From Eublepharis macularius (Eukaryota; Chordata; Lepidosauria; Squamata; Eublepharidae): a DNA stretch of 64,000 nucleotides. Shown one piece after another: positions 45,396-56,300 of the stretch. The notes under the pieces are model-generated. The model was not told the origin of the DNA, ran no database searches, and was given only the letters and a program-made list of their open reading frames with translations. The stretch lies in contig NC_072793.1 of assembly GCF_028583425.1 (NCBI RefSeq), forward strand, positions 100,239,689 to 100,303,688. Direction: 5' to 3'. The stretch's first letter is position 1. Each line of letters starts with the position of its first letter. A program made the translations under genes and the position numbers.

Positions 45396-46117
45396 GAAGA
45401 GAGAAGGGATCTTACCATTTAGGGGGAATGTAATTATAATCTAAGCTAATATAATATTTAAGGGAATTTTACATTGAATATATGAGATAATGAGGAGGGG
45501 TAAACAGATATCTCAATGAGATATACTATATATGATATATAACATAAAATAACGGGTTAGTGGATCAGACTTTACATTATAACATATCATGTGGTTGTGC
45601 TATATGGTGTTGTGTGCTGTGCTACATTGGTGGCATAGCATACAATATATATATAATATATTACTATAATATATACTATATTGATAGTGTATTTGATGGA
45701 GTATATGCCTAAAAGAAAAGAAATAGAATAAGTTTAAAGTAAGAGATCCCTGCTATATATTATACTATATTGTTATGTTATATTGATATGAGATATACTA
45801 TATTGATAGTATGCTTGATAGAGTTTATGTAAAAGAATAAGCATGTGCTTAGAGTAAGAGATATTATGATTCAAAGTTGGTAGGAAAATATAAATGAAAT
45901 AGATTTAAGTAATAAGAAGGGTTAAGGGTTGGAAAGCTGTTGGAAGTCAATAGGGAGGGGGGGAGGAAAAGGGTGGGGGACAGAGTAAGGGGGGAAATGG
46001 GATTATATGTGTTAAATTTGGAAAATTTTCTTTTGTTTTTCCACTCACCAATAAAATTTTATTAAAAAAAAAATACCTGAATGCCTAGGGACCCAGCCAT
46101 GGGTTAATACGGCCCTT

Positions 46118-46408
46118 GGGAGAGGGGGAGAGGCCAGCTGTGGAAGCAACATGCTGACTCACCCACGACCCTGCTGCCCCTGAACCTGACTCTGTCCTGC
46201 CTCTGTGTTCTTAGACTGCCTCAGATTACAACATAGACCAGCTCCCATGATGAGCCCCCAGCTGTCATTGGTCCTGACTCTGCCTAGCTCTCGTGACTCA
46301 GACCACCCTGGATGTTGACTCAGACTCCCGTGCACAATCTATGGACTGGACTCTGACTACACTCTCACCTGCTTCAGCACCCAGCTCCTGTCAAGATGAA
46401 TGTTCACC
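46118..46408. other. Spacer, no recognised feature
   Basis: CT-rich 'ctgactc' and 'cctgactctg' words recur loosely; no gene or named repeat seen. Confidence 0.5.
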
Positions 46409-47830
46409 CTAGAATGTTGTTTTTGTTTCAGACAATACCTGTTTTAACAATGGATACACTGCTTAAACTATGGCAAAAGGATATTTCTAAGTTTATATGG
46501 CGGGGGGAGGACCAAGAATTAAATATAAGATATTACAAGATGTGAAAGAAAGAGGTGAACTGGGTTTACCTGATCTGAAACTATATTTTGCAGCTTGTTG
46601 CTTAATGTGGATGAAGGAATGGTTGATGTTGAGAAATAGTGGGCTCTTCAACTTAGAAGGACACAATTTGAGATTTGGGTGGTATGCTTATTTGTGGTGT
46701 GATAAAGTTAATGTGGTTTTGTAAAAACCATTATATTACACGTGCCATTCTGAGGATATGGAATAACTATATATCAAGATTATGTCAGAAGACACCATTG
46801 TGGCTCTCAACGCAGAAAGCATTTTATAGACAAGAAATGATAACTAAACAAAAATGTCTATGGGGATTTGTTAGATTTTCCACAAGGGGATTTTAAAGTG
46901 AAGACAAGAGAAGATTTGATAGCTAAAGATTATAGGCTCAGTGGTTTTTTATGTTCAATTATTAGAAAGATATAAAAAAGCTTTAAAAGTATGGGGCTTT
47001 GAACAAAAGAAACCTAATTTGAAACAGAATTATGTACAAAAGATAATGTTATTGATAAAGTATATAAACTCATTTTGAAATTTGAGACAGAAGGAGTGTA
47101 AGACTATGATAAAATGGGCTAAACATTTGGATATAATATACAATTGGAACAGTGGGAGAATATGTGGATGAAGGGCCTTAATCTTTCTACGCTTAAAGAA
47201 AATTTTTATAAAATGTTACATCGTTGGTATAATATGTCTCTAGAAAAACAAGCTAAAATGTATAAAAATATTTTGAATAAATGCTGGAAATACGAACAGC
47301 ATGAAGGGACTTTTTATCACCTTTGATGGACTTGTAATAAAGCTTAAAAAGTTTGCATACAAATCTATATGGTAATACAGAAAATTTTGAAAACTAGTAT
47401 ACAATTGAAACCAGAAGCCTTCTTCTTAGGATTAATGGACAGACAGCTAGAAAAGAAACATGGAACTATATTTTTATATATGACAATGGCGGCAAGGCTA
47501 TTATATGTTCAAAAATGGAAGAGTTCAATATTAGCTACAATAGAGGAGTGGATTGTGAAGATGGAGTCAGCCAAGATGGCTAAACTTGCTGCTCTGATTA
47601 AAGAGAAAACATCCACATTTTTAGCAAACCTTATTGACTTTGTGCGTGAAGCTGAAAAAATGAACTGATGATCTGTGATTCTGAAGCATAAGAGGGGAAA
47701 GAAAAAAGATTAAAGAAAAGAAAGAGTACTATAAATGAAGTTTTAGTATGATAATAAGATTGTGAATGCTATAAGGCTGATATCTGTCGTAGAGAACATC
47801 AAAAGTTCTTCCTACATATCTTCTTTTTCT
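46409..47830 (+). pseudogene. L1 3' fragment (ORF2 C-terminus)
   Basis: It starts at FQTIPV, then RIKYKILQDVKERGELGLPDLKLYF, LMWMKEWLML, LEGHNLRFGWYAYLWCDKV, the region present at about 44080-44350 in the longer L1. It continues in broken frames through KENFYKMLHRWY, NKCWKYEQHEGTFYHL and MTMAARLLYVQKWK. 5'-truncated, several stops, moderately diverged from the L1 at 39946. Confidence 0.85.
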
Positions 47831-47859
47831 TTTTCCTGTCTTTTACATATATGTATATA

Positions 47860-47950
47860 AAAAGTCCCAGATTTTCAGCATTTCCTCATAGGAAAAGTGT
47901 TCCAAACTCCTATCACCTTGGTTGCCTTCTTCTGTATTTTCTCCATCTCT
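47860..47950 (-). repeat. Inverted CR1 segment, left arm
   Basis: The reverse complement matches 48487-48577 over 91 bp with about five differences ('agatggagaaaatacagaag' to 'aatctgggactttt'). Confidence 0.93.
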
Positions 47951-47969
47951 GTTTCTCCATATTTATATA

Positions 47970-48863
47970 TATAATATATTGCAAGGATCAGTATTGGAGC
48001 TAGTGCTATTTAATTTGTTCATAAATGATCTGAAACTGGGAGTTAACAGTGTAGAGGCCAGGTTTGCAGATGAAGCAAAACTATTCAGGTTGAAAACCAA
48101 AGCCTACTGTGAGGAGCTCCAGGAAGAGCTCCACAAATTGGGCGAGTGGAAAACAATGTGGCAAATGAAGTTCAATGCAGGAAGCAAATATAAGATGATG
48201 CACACTGAAACAAAAAAATCCCAACTTCCAAGTATATGCTAATGGGGTCTAAACTTGCTGAGACAGAGGGAAAGAGACTTTGGGGTCCTAATGGATAGCT
48301 CAATGAAAGAGTCAACTTAGTGTGCTGCAGCAGTAAAAAAAAGGTAAACTTTATGCTGGGGATTATTAGGAAAGAGACGGAAAAGAAAATGGTTAATATT
48401 ATAGCACCTCTTTATAGATCTATGGTGTGCCTTCATGTGGAATATTGTGTGCAGTGCTGGTCACCTTATCTCCAAAAGGACATTGCAGAGATGGAGAAAA
48501 TACAGAAGAGGGCAACCAAGATGATAGGGATTTGGAACACATTTCCTATGAGGAAATGCTGAAAATCTGGGACTTTTCAATTTAGAAAAGAGTTGACTAA
48601 GGTGGGAGGGACATGACAGAGGTTTATAAAATTAAATTATGCATAGGGTAGAAAGAGTGGACAGAGAACTTTATCTCCCACAATACTAGAACTCAAGGGC
48701 ATTCAATGACGCTAATGGGTAGCAGAGTCAGTACAGACCAAAGGAAATATTTCTTTACACAAGGAGTGATTACTGCCAGAGGATGTAGTGATGGCCACAG
48801 ACAGTTGTTCAAAAATGTCCTTTACTACTAGATGTGTTTCTCCCACACAGTAAATGGGAATAT
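47970..48863 (+). pseudogene. CR1-group LINE remnant (RT C-terminal part)
   Basis: LQGSV...LVLFNLFINDLKLGVNS, ARFADEAKLFRLKTK (the FADD motif reads FADE), EELHKLGEWKTMWQMKFN, RDFGVLMDSSM, NFMLGIIRKETEKK, APLYRSMVCLHVEYCVQCWSPYL, KIQKRATKMIG. This order is the CR1 ORF2 C-terminus. Stops and a frameshift lie around 48240 and 48318. After 48562 the coding match continues weakly to about 48850. Confidence 0.85.
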
Positions 48864-49280
48864 GGCTGGTATACCTGAACAAAGATGGCTCAGGTCAGCC
48901 TTGGTTAGTAACTGGATGAGACCACCATGGAAGTCCAGAGTTTCTTGGCAGACTCAGGCAGCGGCAAACCAATTCTGAACATCTCTTGCCTTGAAAACGT
49001 TACATTAGGGTTGCCAGCTCCAAGTTGCGAAATTCCTGGAGATCTGGGGGATGAAACCTGGAGAAAGTGGGGTTCGGGGAGGGAAAGGACCTCGGCATGG
49101 CATAATTTCCTAGAGTCCACCACCACCCCCCCAAAGTAGCCATTTTCTCCAGGTGAACTGATCTCTGTGGCCTAGAGACCAGTTGTAATTCTGGGAGATC
49201 TCCAGCCACTCCCTGGAGGTTGGCAACCGTACTCGACATGGTCACCATAAGTCCTGCAACCTGACGGCACTTCACACCGA
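48864..49280 (+). repeat. 5S-rRNA-derived SINE with Sauria/Bov-B-type 3' end, split by a MITE
   Basis: 48864-48880 ('ggctggtatacctgaac') resembles the 5' end of 5S rRNA. 48893-48925 ('gtcagccttggttagtaact' then 'ggatgagacc') resembles its 3' half (GGGCCTGGTTAGTACTTGGATGGGAGACC), including the internal promoter region, with the middle reduced. Then comes the lizard SINE body 'ggcagactcaggcagcggc', 'ctcttgccttgaaaac' and, after the MITE, 'ggtcaccataagtcctgc', 'gacggcacttcacacc', the Bov-B-like tail. Recognition is from memory of the family. Confidence 0.65.
49008..49228. mobile_element. MITE with GGGTTGCCA termini
   Basis: Terminal inverted repeat 'gggttgccagctcc' / 'ggaggttggcaacc'. The interior 'gaaattcctggagatctggg' and 'ccattttctccaggtgaact' is typical of a very common reptile MITE. 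It lies inside the SINE at 48864-49280. Confidence 0.8.
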
Positions 49281-49549
49281 GTAAAGTTAATTATACGGGA
49301 ATATGGATTACAGTCGACAACAGCACACTATCCAGAAACATCACAAAGAAAAGTAATTTTTTCTTAGCCAGACAGGGACAAATACTCTACATTTCCCCTT
49401 ATAAACAGAGCACCTTCTTTGCCGGAAAAACAAGAATCCACCCCCACACCCAACTTTAAAGATATCATTTCAAGCATACATTTGCTCCTGGGTCTGGATC
49501 CCTTCATTCCGATTTACTTATTTTTAATTTTCTTCTCCTTTTCAAAGAG

Positions 49550-50212
49550 GTCGGAAACAGGACAAACGGACTCGCTCTGCCAAATATGAGGTACTGGACC
49601 ACGGAGCCTCCGAGAGGCGGCGTTCCGCGTTCCACGCAAGAAATTTCCCCGGGCTGGGGAAGGAGTCGAGGAGGCGGGCCGAAGGCTCCGCTGCTCAATT
49701 ACGACTCAACACGTGTATTTGAAGAGCTGGACTATGAAACGGCTCCGACGATATGCCAGGAAAAGGCCGCTCACGCGCAAAACACGATATGCGGGGCCAC
49801 GTATTATACGTGTGAGTAAACATGCGGTTGCTTATTAACTCAAGTCAGCTCCACTCGCTGTCGAAACCGCCTTGAAGCGCCTCAAACAAATATCACCACA
49901 CCGTTAATCCCTAGATTCCGTTCGCCCTCAATAAACATGGGTCAGGTTTGTTCGAAAAATGGGTCTCTCCCCCTTTTCATTCAGAGGTCATTCAGCCAAT
50001 CGGCAGCCGCCAACTCTCCTGTCCCGAAAGTCGCCTGGCCAACCAGGAAAAGTAGCGTGGAGTCCTTGAGCAGACTGGACCAATGGCTGTCCGGGATGTA
50101 GGAAAGGGAGGATGGGGCAGCCAATGGAGTGGCGAGTGGGCGGTCAGTGTGTCGTCAAGGTGCCGGCTGCGAGAGTGCTCAGAGTGAGCGGAGCGAGAAG
50201 CTGAAGTGGAGG
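49550..50212 (+). promoter_or_regulatory. MANF promoter region, GC- and CpG-rich
   Basis: CpG density rises from about 49570. CCAAT boxes lie at 49996-50000, 50080-50084 and 50119-50123, and a GGGCGG-like 'gtgggcggtc' at about 50137. No TATA box is seen close to the start codon. The known ER-stress element II (ATTGG-N-CCACG) is approximated by ACTGG-A-CCACG at 49593-49603; no exact ERSE (CCAAT-N9-CCACG) was found. Transcription start unknown. Confidence 0.6.
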
Positions 50213-50300
50213 ATGCGGGCGGCCAACGGGCTCTGGGCGGCGCTGGCCTTAATCGTGCTCCCGGGCGATAGCCGAGCTTTGCGAGAGGGCGACTGCGAAG
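50213..50300 (+). CDS. MANF: MANF exon 1 coding part
   Basis: ATG 50213 begins [16 protein letters not shown]. The upstream frame continues open without a better start, and this ATG gives the expected signal peptide. It ends in phase 1 before 'gtgagt'. Confidence 0.96.
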
Positions 50301-53300
50301 GTGAGTCGGGGGCGGGCGGGTGGGGGGAGCCGGCGTGTCCGGTGGGAGGCGTCCTCGAAGAGTCTAGCCGTGGCGGCCGTCGCCTAGGAGCCTCTGTGGG
50401 ACAAGGGCTCTCTCCGTCGTTCCCGCTGTGCCCGAATGAGGGTCATGAGAGGCCATTTCGCAGAGTTATTGTAACCTTAAGGGGTGGGGAGGAGCCTGGC
50501 AGACAGTGGACGTTGGAGAAGAGAACGAAGTGGCCCGGTCCTCTTGGCACGGAAGGAGCCTGTTGCCAAGAAGCCTGGAGAAGTTCTTTGAGGAGGGTTG
50601 TGGCAGCCGACCGGCCAGTGAGAAATACGCGCCGACTCCTGCTTCTTCCTTTAGCAGTATCTAGGCTGTGATTAAGCCGGTGTCGGTACCAGGTAAGGGA
50701 GGTGGGTGAAACTGGATCCCAACATGCCTTTGTCGGCTTGGCCTTGAGAAGGATGCTGTATAAGTGGGAAATAAGAGAGGGCTCTGGTATCTGGTGACTG
50801 CTGCACGTTGTAATTGCTGTACAGCAACACTGAGAGTACATATGTGAGGTTAATAACTACTGTTTCACACAGTCATGGTAATTGTGACACGAGTGAATCC
50901 GCCCTATCAAATGGCTATTTCGACAGTTTGAAAGCCCTTTCCTGTGGAATTGGCCTTCTGTTCTCACCCTGAGGCAGAGATGGTGTGAGTGAACTGCCTT
51001 ATATTGGAAGAGGCATACATTGCTTGTAATCCAGTCCATACTGTGTGAAGAAAGTGCAATGTTACTTAAGATAACTTCTAACTTGTTGATTTTATTCATG
51101 TATATTCGGGTCAAAGGCTTACTTTGGGCTTATTGAAGTATATCAATGGCACATTGCCTTTGTAGAAATATGAAAAATAAGTACTAATGGAATGATCTTA
51201 AATGTATGCTGTGCTTTCCCCAATGATAAATGATAATCATTCGCTACACTCCTGGGATTTCATATATAGGTTTCTGGGGGAAAGTTTGTCAAGTTCAGGC
51301 ACATGACATACTTATTTTAGCAGTTGACCCTTGCTGAGCCACAGTCTTATCGAGCAGCTGAAAATAAGATGCGGCTGGTGCTGACTTCTGTAGCTACATT
51401 TTGTTAACATTGTCCCATTGGATGATTTTTGTTTACATATAAAACTTTATTTAGGATAATTTATCAGTGGTGATGGTTTCATACAGCCAAGCTGATCACA
51501 TGGCAGTTAACAGATGATGAACATGGCTGTCCTTAACGGTTGGGGGGGGGGCGGTCTCTGAGAGATAAAGGTTGGGGCACCATGATTGCAAGAGCCTGCT
51601 GAGGTCAATGGCTAGGCAGTGTTTTTAGGGGGTCCTCTATCTTTGACTTCTGGCAGTCAAGGAATGTAGCACTTTAATAATCTTGGCTGTTAGGGTTCCT
51701 GGACTAAGTGAGCAGGAATCATTTAAAGTAGTGTAATGCAAGTGTGTGTGTGTGTGTGTGGAGGGAGGATCTTTACCTCTTCCTGGAAGAGTTTGAGAAG
51801 CAGTTAGTATTGGAGGATGGAAAGTTTCCCTTAAACTTCTCCAAAGAGGGATAGATATTACACATGCAGACACAGCTATATTATATTGTGTACTACTTTC
51901 CATTCCCCTTTGCTGTTAGGTGTTTCATTGGGATAGTTTCTCTCCCCTTTGTATTCTTCTCTTCAATAGCCTTCACCTTTTTTGTACCTCATAGAAGCCA
52001 AATGAACATACTCAGTCATCATTGGGACACTTACATTTTTTCATTGTTTTAATAGCTTGAATTCCACTAAAAAGCCTCCGCTGATAGAAAAGAGTGTGAT
52101 CTCTCTCACACTCCCTTTTTTGCTGCAGCCTAAATCAGCATGAGTCAAAGATTTCTTGAGGAGAGTCAGTGGAACTCCTGCCCCCAGTCAGGGAAAAGTA
52201 TTGTTGGGATCCAATCAAGTGTACTAATTTATAGTATTTATAGGCTGCTTTTTCATGCAGCATGGAGAAGTGGTTAGAGTGTCAGACTAGGATCTGGGAG
52301 GTTCACACTGGGATCTAGGATCTTTGGAAGCTTGCTTGGTGATCTTGGGCCAATTACAGTCTCTCAGCCTAACTTACTTTGCAGGGTTGCTGTGAGGATA
52401 AAATGGAAGAGATTAGAACACTGTGAACAGCTTTGGATCCCCATTGAGGAGAAATATGGAGTATAAATAAATAAAGGAAAGAAACTTACAAGTTTAAAAT
52501 AAAACAATTAGGGGAAAAATCATCCTAAAAATCTTTTAAACAATTAGCAGGCTTAGGGGTATAACCCACTCTCCTATTTTAGTCCAAGTTGAAGCCCTCC
52601 CAGTAAAGAAAAGTCTTTAAATTACCCTGAAGAATTTTCAGAGATGCAGTAATATTTTTCTGCCTCTCTCAAGTATGTAGAAACTATCCTAATGATAACT
52701 GCAGAACTACCACTATTGATGAATTCAAGCTAAATTGAGCAATGCTAGAGAAGTCATGCAGGAATATTTAACTTGTTCCTGTGGCTTCCGGGACAGGAGC
52801 ATGGACATCCACTGGTGAGTAGGTGCTGAACTAAATTAGGGAGTATATATTTGTACAACCAGTTATGGAACTGGGAAATACTCTCTTTTTTTCAAAAGGA
52901 CATAGGCAGTTTTGGTACTGGCATTGTGTCTACTAATTCACCAGTAAAGAGAGGGAAGATGCTCAGTAAGAAGAATTGGGGAGAGGCTTACTCCTCTGTA
53001 GTGATGCCTACTTCATGCTTCTAAATGTGTCTATATAATGCAGAGCCAGATGCCATACAATTCCTTAGGTAAGTGAGCATTGTGGCCAGCCTGACATCAA
53101 GTTTAGAAAATAAGGTATCTTTAACTATCGGCAAATAGTAGGGCACTACAATTTTAAAGCCAGAATAGCGCTCCTAAAAATAGTTAAATACAGGGCTGTC
53201 ACCTTAACTAATTTTCTGCACTGCAACCATAGTTTCTTTTAGTGTTGAACGTAACCCCTAAACATATATGTACAGTATTCCCGTTTACTTTATTGGTGAA

Positions 53301-56300
53301 ATAGGCTGTGTTCTAGAGTATCAAATAAGAGGGTATAAGTTGCTGCGGTACAGTGTCTTCCTATTCCACCACTGTAATGCAAGGATTCAGCTGCTGAACT
53401 TCTCTCTATGAAAGCTTAATGCTCTGGGATCTGCAAAATGTTGTCCTGGGCTCTCTCCACATGGCTTTGTGATTTTTTGCATTGTGCCAGCAGCAGAGAA
53501 AGGAACAATGACTTCCACATTGCCAGTGTTTGGGGGGAAGGTTCTCAGTCATTGAACAAACACATGTAAGAACCCAGACTTTTGTTAAGTTGTCTACAGG
53601 CAGTTAAGTCCCAATTACATCACAGGCTTGCATGTGTATTGTTGGCCTGTATTACTGTTGCTCCTGGTTGTGATAGGGAAGCTCCTAAAATTTATATCTG
53701 GAGTGAAGTTTAAGAGCAAGCATACATTAAGACGATGTGTGTCTCTTATCTGATATGGGTGGAAACTGGGCATATGGCAAAGTACCAAATACCGCCTCTA
53801 GTTATAAACTGAGAAGAGGAAGTGCATGCCATTCTACACCTTGTGACAGAGCACATGGCTGTAGTGACTTGCACCTACCGTTTGTAGCTTTTGCCTTCAG
53901 TGAATCCAAGGTAGGCATGCATATTCTTCCATTGATCATTGCTTTTCTAGTATGTTGAGTGTACAATGTCTCTTTATTATCATCATCAGTATAGGTTGTG
54001 TCTTGATGTGTTCTTCATTCATGTCTGTCAAATTACTTTATGAACTTCGTAGGACGGTTTACATTTAATTTATAGAAAACGGAGTTTCATCCATTCTGTT
54101 TGCAATGGCAAGATAATCTGCATTACAAGCCTTCCCATCTCTTTTTCCCTTCACAGTATGTATGTCATTCATGGGAAGATTCTACCAGAGTTTAAAGGAC
54201 AAAAATGCTGAATTTACACCAGCCAGTATTGAAAAAGAGCTCTTGAAATCCTGTAAAGAGACAAAAGGCAAAGAGAACCGGCTGGTAAGTGTAACAGTAA
54301 TGAGAGTTGGGTTCTGGAGCCAACTGATGCAGAATTTTTTAGTTTCATGACAGAAATTCCTGACAGGTGTCTAGGTCTGTAAATGCGCACAACCTTGACA
54401 ATTCGAACAGTGACTTGGGACTAGATATATCTCCTGCTACCAGAAATATGAAGTGATAAGTAGGGTGTGCGATCCAAGATTTGTGATTGGTAAATAGCTG
54501 GATTTATGTTTATCCAGCATGATCTGGCCACGTTGGATCACATTGAAGAATCCCAGATCAGATTTGAAGACAGATTCTAATGGGCCTCATTATTCAGTTT
54601 AATCTGGTTAATGGTTAAGTTTTTTTTCCCCCAGGCACGGGAGGAGGACAAGACCCCATGCCTCTCTTGGCCCATGCTCTCATGACACCCTTTGTTTCAA
54701 GTGGGCTACTCTCTGCTACTTACCCGACTGCACTCCCCCACCATACAGTGTCTGCTACTTTCCCCACCACACTCGCTTGACACCACTCTCCTGCTGTGGA
54801 GCTTGCCTGAGTCCTCTTGACACTTCAAGCCACTTTGCACTGCTGCCTTGTCCTCTCACTGCTGCTCCACCTCTGCTGCCTGCTTTTCTCCTCCACGAGG
54901 GCTGTCCCACCTCCACCCCCAAGCTCCAAAAGAGCCCTTAAAGCTGTCACTGGAAGTTGCCTTTTAAACTCTGTGCCACTGCTTGTCCGGGTTTTGGCAA
55001 ACACCCCTTGCTTCAATTTGGGGATGCTTTGGTTTAACAGTGGGGTTCTCTAGTTTGACATTTGTTCCCTTGCTGTAATTTGGTTCTGCTGGGCTTTACT
55101 GGTTCCGCTTGCATTGGGAGTGGGAGTAGCATTGGGACTGGGCTTTTGGCCAGGGGTTGCCTTTGCCTAAGATATATCTTTGCTTGGAAACTGGAAATAT
55201 TTCTCCCATAGGAAACAAAGGGAGAGTGGCTGGGGGCAGCTTGTTCATAGGTTCATGGAATTGGACCCCTGGGTCCAATTGTCGTGAAACTTGAGGGGTC
55301 TCTAGCATACAAGGAGTAGATTTAGTGCAAATATGGTGGGGTTTGCTTGAAAATGCCCTTCTCAGCTCCCCAGATAGATTTCCTTATAAGATTAATGGCT
55401 GGATACATTAGGGATTCTCTAATCCTATTGAACCAGATTAGAGAAGCCAACCTTGATTTGGGGGATACTGATTCATTTTATGGTATTCCTGAAACCCAGA
55501 TCCAGATACAAACAATTTTAAGAGAATAAGAGTTCATTTTCTTCCCTCATTCACTGAACTGCACTTGGGGTAACCAGAGGTAGGAGGAATAACATGAATT
55601 AATGGGTATTGAGTAGGATGATAAGTTTGCTAAGCTATAGCAGCTAAGTTTCCTGACTTTATAATTCAGACTTTAACATCTTGAGTCTCAAAACCACAAA
55701 CAAGTCAGAAACAAATGTAAGCAATTCAGATGGTCAGCTATTGAGGAAAAGCCAAATGACCTGTGATCAGGTAGTCATGTTGATTCATTAGAACCATCTT
55801 AAACAACATCCTGCCTCTATGTGGTTGAAGCTTTGAGTTGCTTAAAGAAAGAGAGAGCTGGAAGGGACCCCAGGAAATTCACAACTACCTCCCCACTCCC
55901 CCAATGACCCCCTCTGCTCAATGCCCAGAGGAAGGCAAAAAACCTCCCAAGATCCCTGGCCGATCTGGCCTGTAGAAAAATTCCTTCTTGACCTTAAAGT
56001 GGCAATGGACATTGCTTCATATAAAGGAAAACGTAAAATATATAAAAAAATCATCTAAATACTGAGAAAACGCAGTATTGTAGTAATGTTGTTACTTTAT
56101 TTTTATTTTTGAGAGAGAAATCTTTGAAGATGTTAAGCTAATAGCTATCACTTTCAATTTTGTGAGATCTGACAAATTCCTAGAAAAAGCTGCAATGAAA
56201 GAAAAACGTCTGTAATTGTTAATTCCAGTAAACACACTTTCTGCTTTTTCTCCTAGTGCTATTACATTGGAGCAACCAGTGATGCAGCCACTAAAATCAT

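Larger units (their letters stand above)
39946..46069 (+). mobile_element. Full-length L1 LINE, inactivated
   Basis: About 6.1 kb, bounded by 14-bp target duplications 'aaaatacctgaatg' (39932-39945 and 46070-46083). It has a 5' UTR of about 0.94 kb, ORF1, ORF2, an AT-rich 3' UTR with TATA-type microsatellite (about 45510-45800), a G-rich stretch (45950-45995), and a final 'caccaataaaattttatt' plus a short A-run. The target duplication is perfect and the ends complete, so insertion is fairly recent, yet ORF2 carries several disabling changes. Confidence 0.95.
39538..46117. mobile_element. MITE split by a full-length L1
   Basis: Left end 'agggccatattattcataag' and right end 'gggttaatacggccctt' form an imperfect terminal inverted repeat. 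The text 'gcctgaagcctagggtcccc' at the left is echoed by 'atgcctagggacccagcc' at the right. Without the L1 the element is about 0.45 kb. Confidence 0.6.
50301..54156 (+). other. MANF intron 1
   Basis: Contains a (GT)n tract at 51741-51760 and a SINE at 52256-52470. Otherwise no feature recognised. Confidence 0.9.

Noticed and set aside
50129-50671. 180-aa open frame over MANF exon 1 and intron 1
   Set aside because: The first part is the MANF reading frame upstream of and through exon 1. The rest is intronic, as shown by the donor at 50301 and the match to MANF exon 2.
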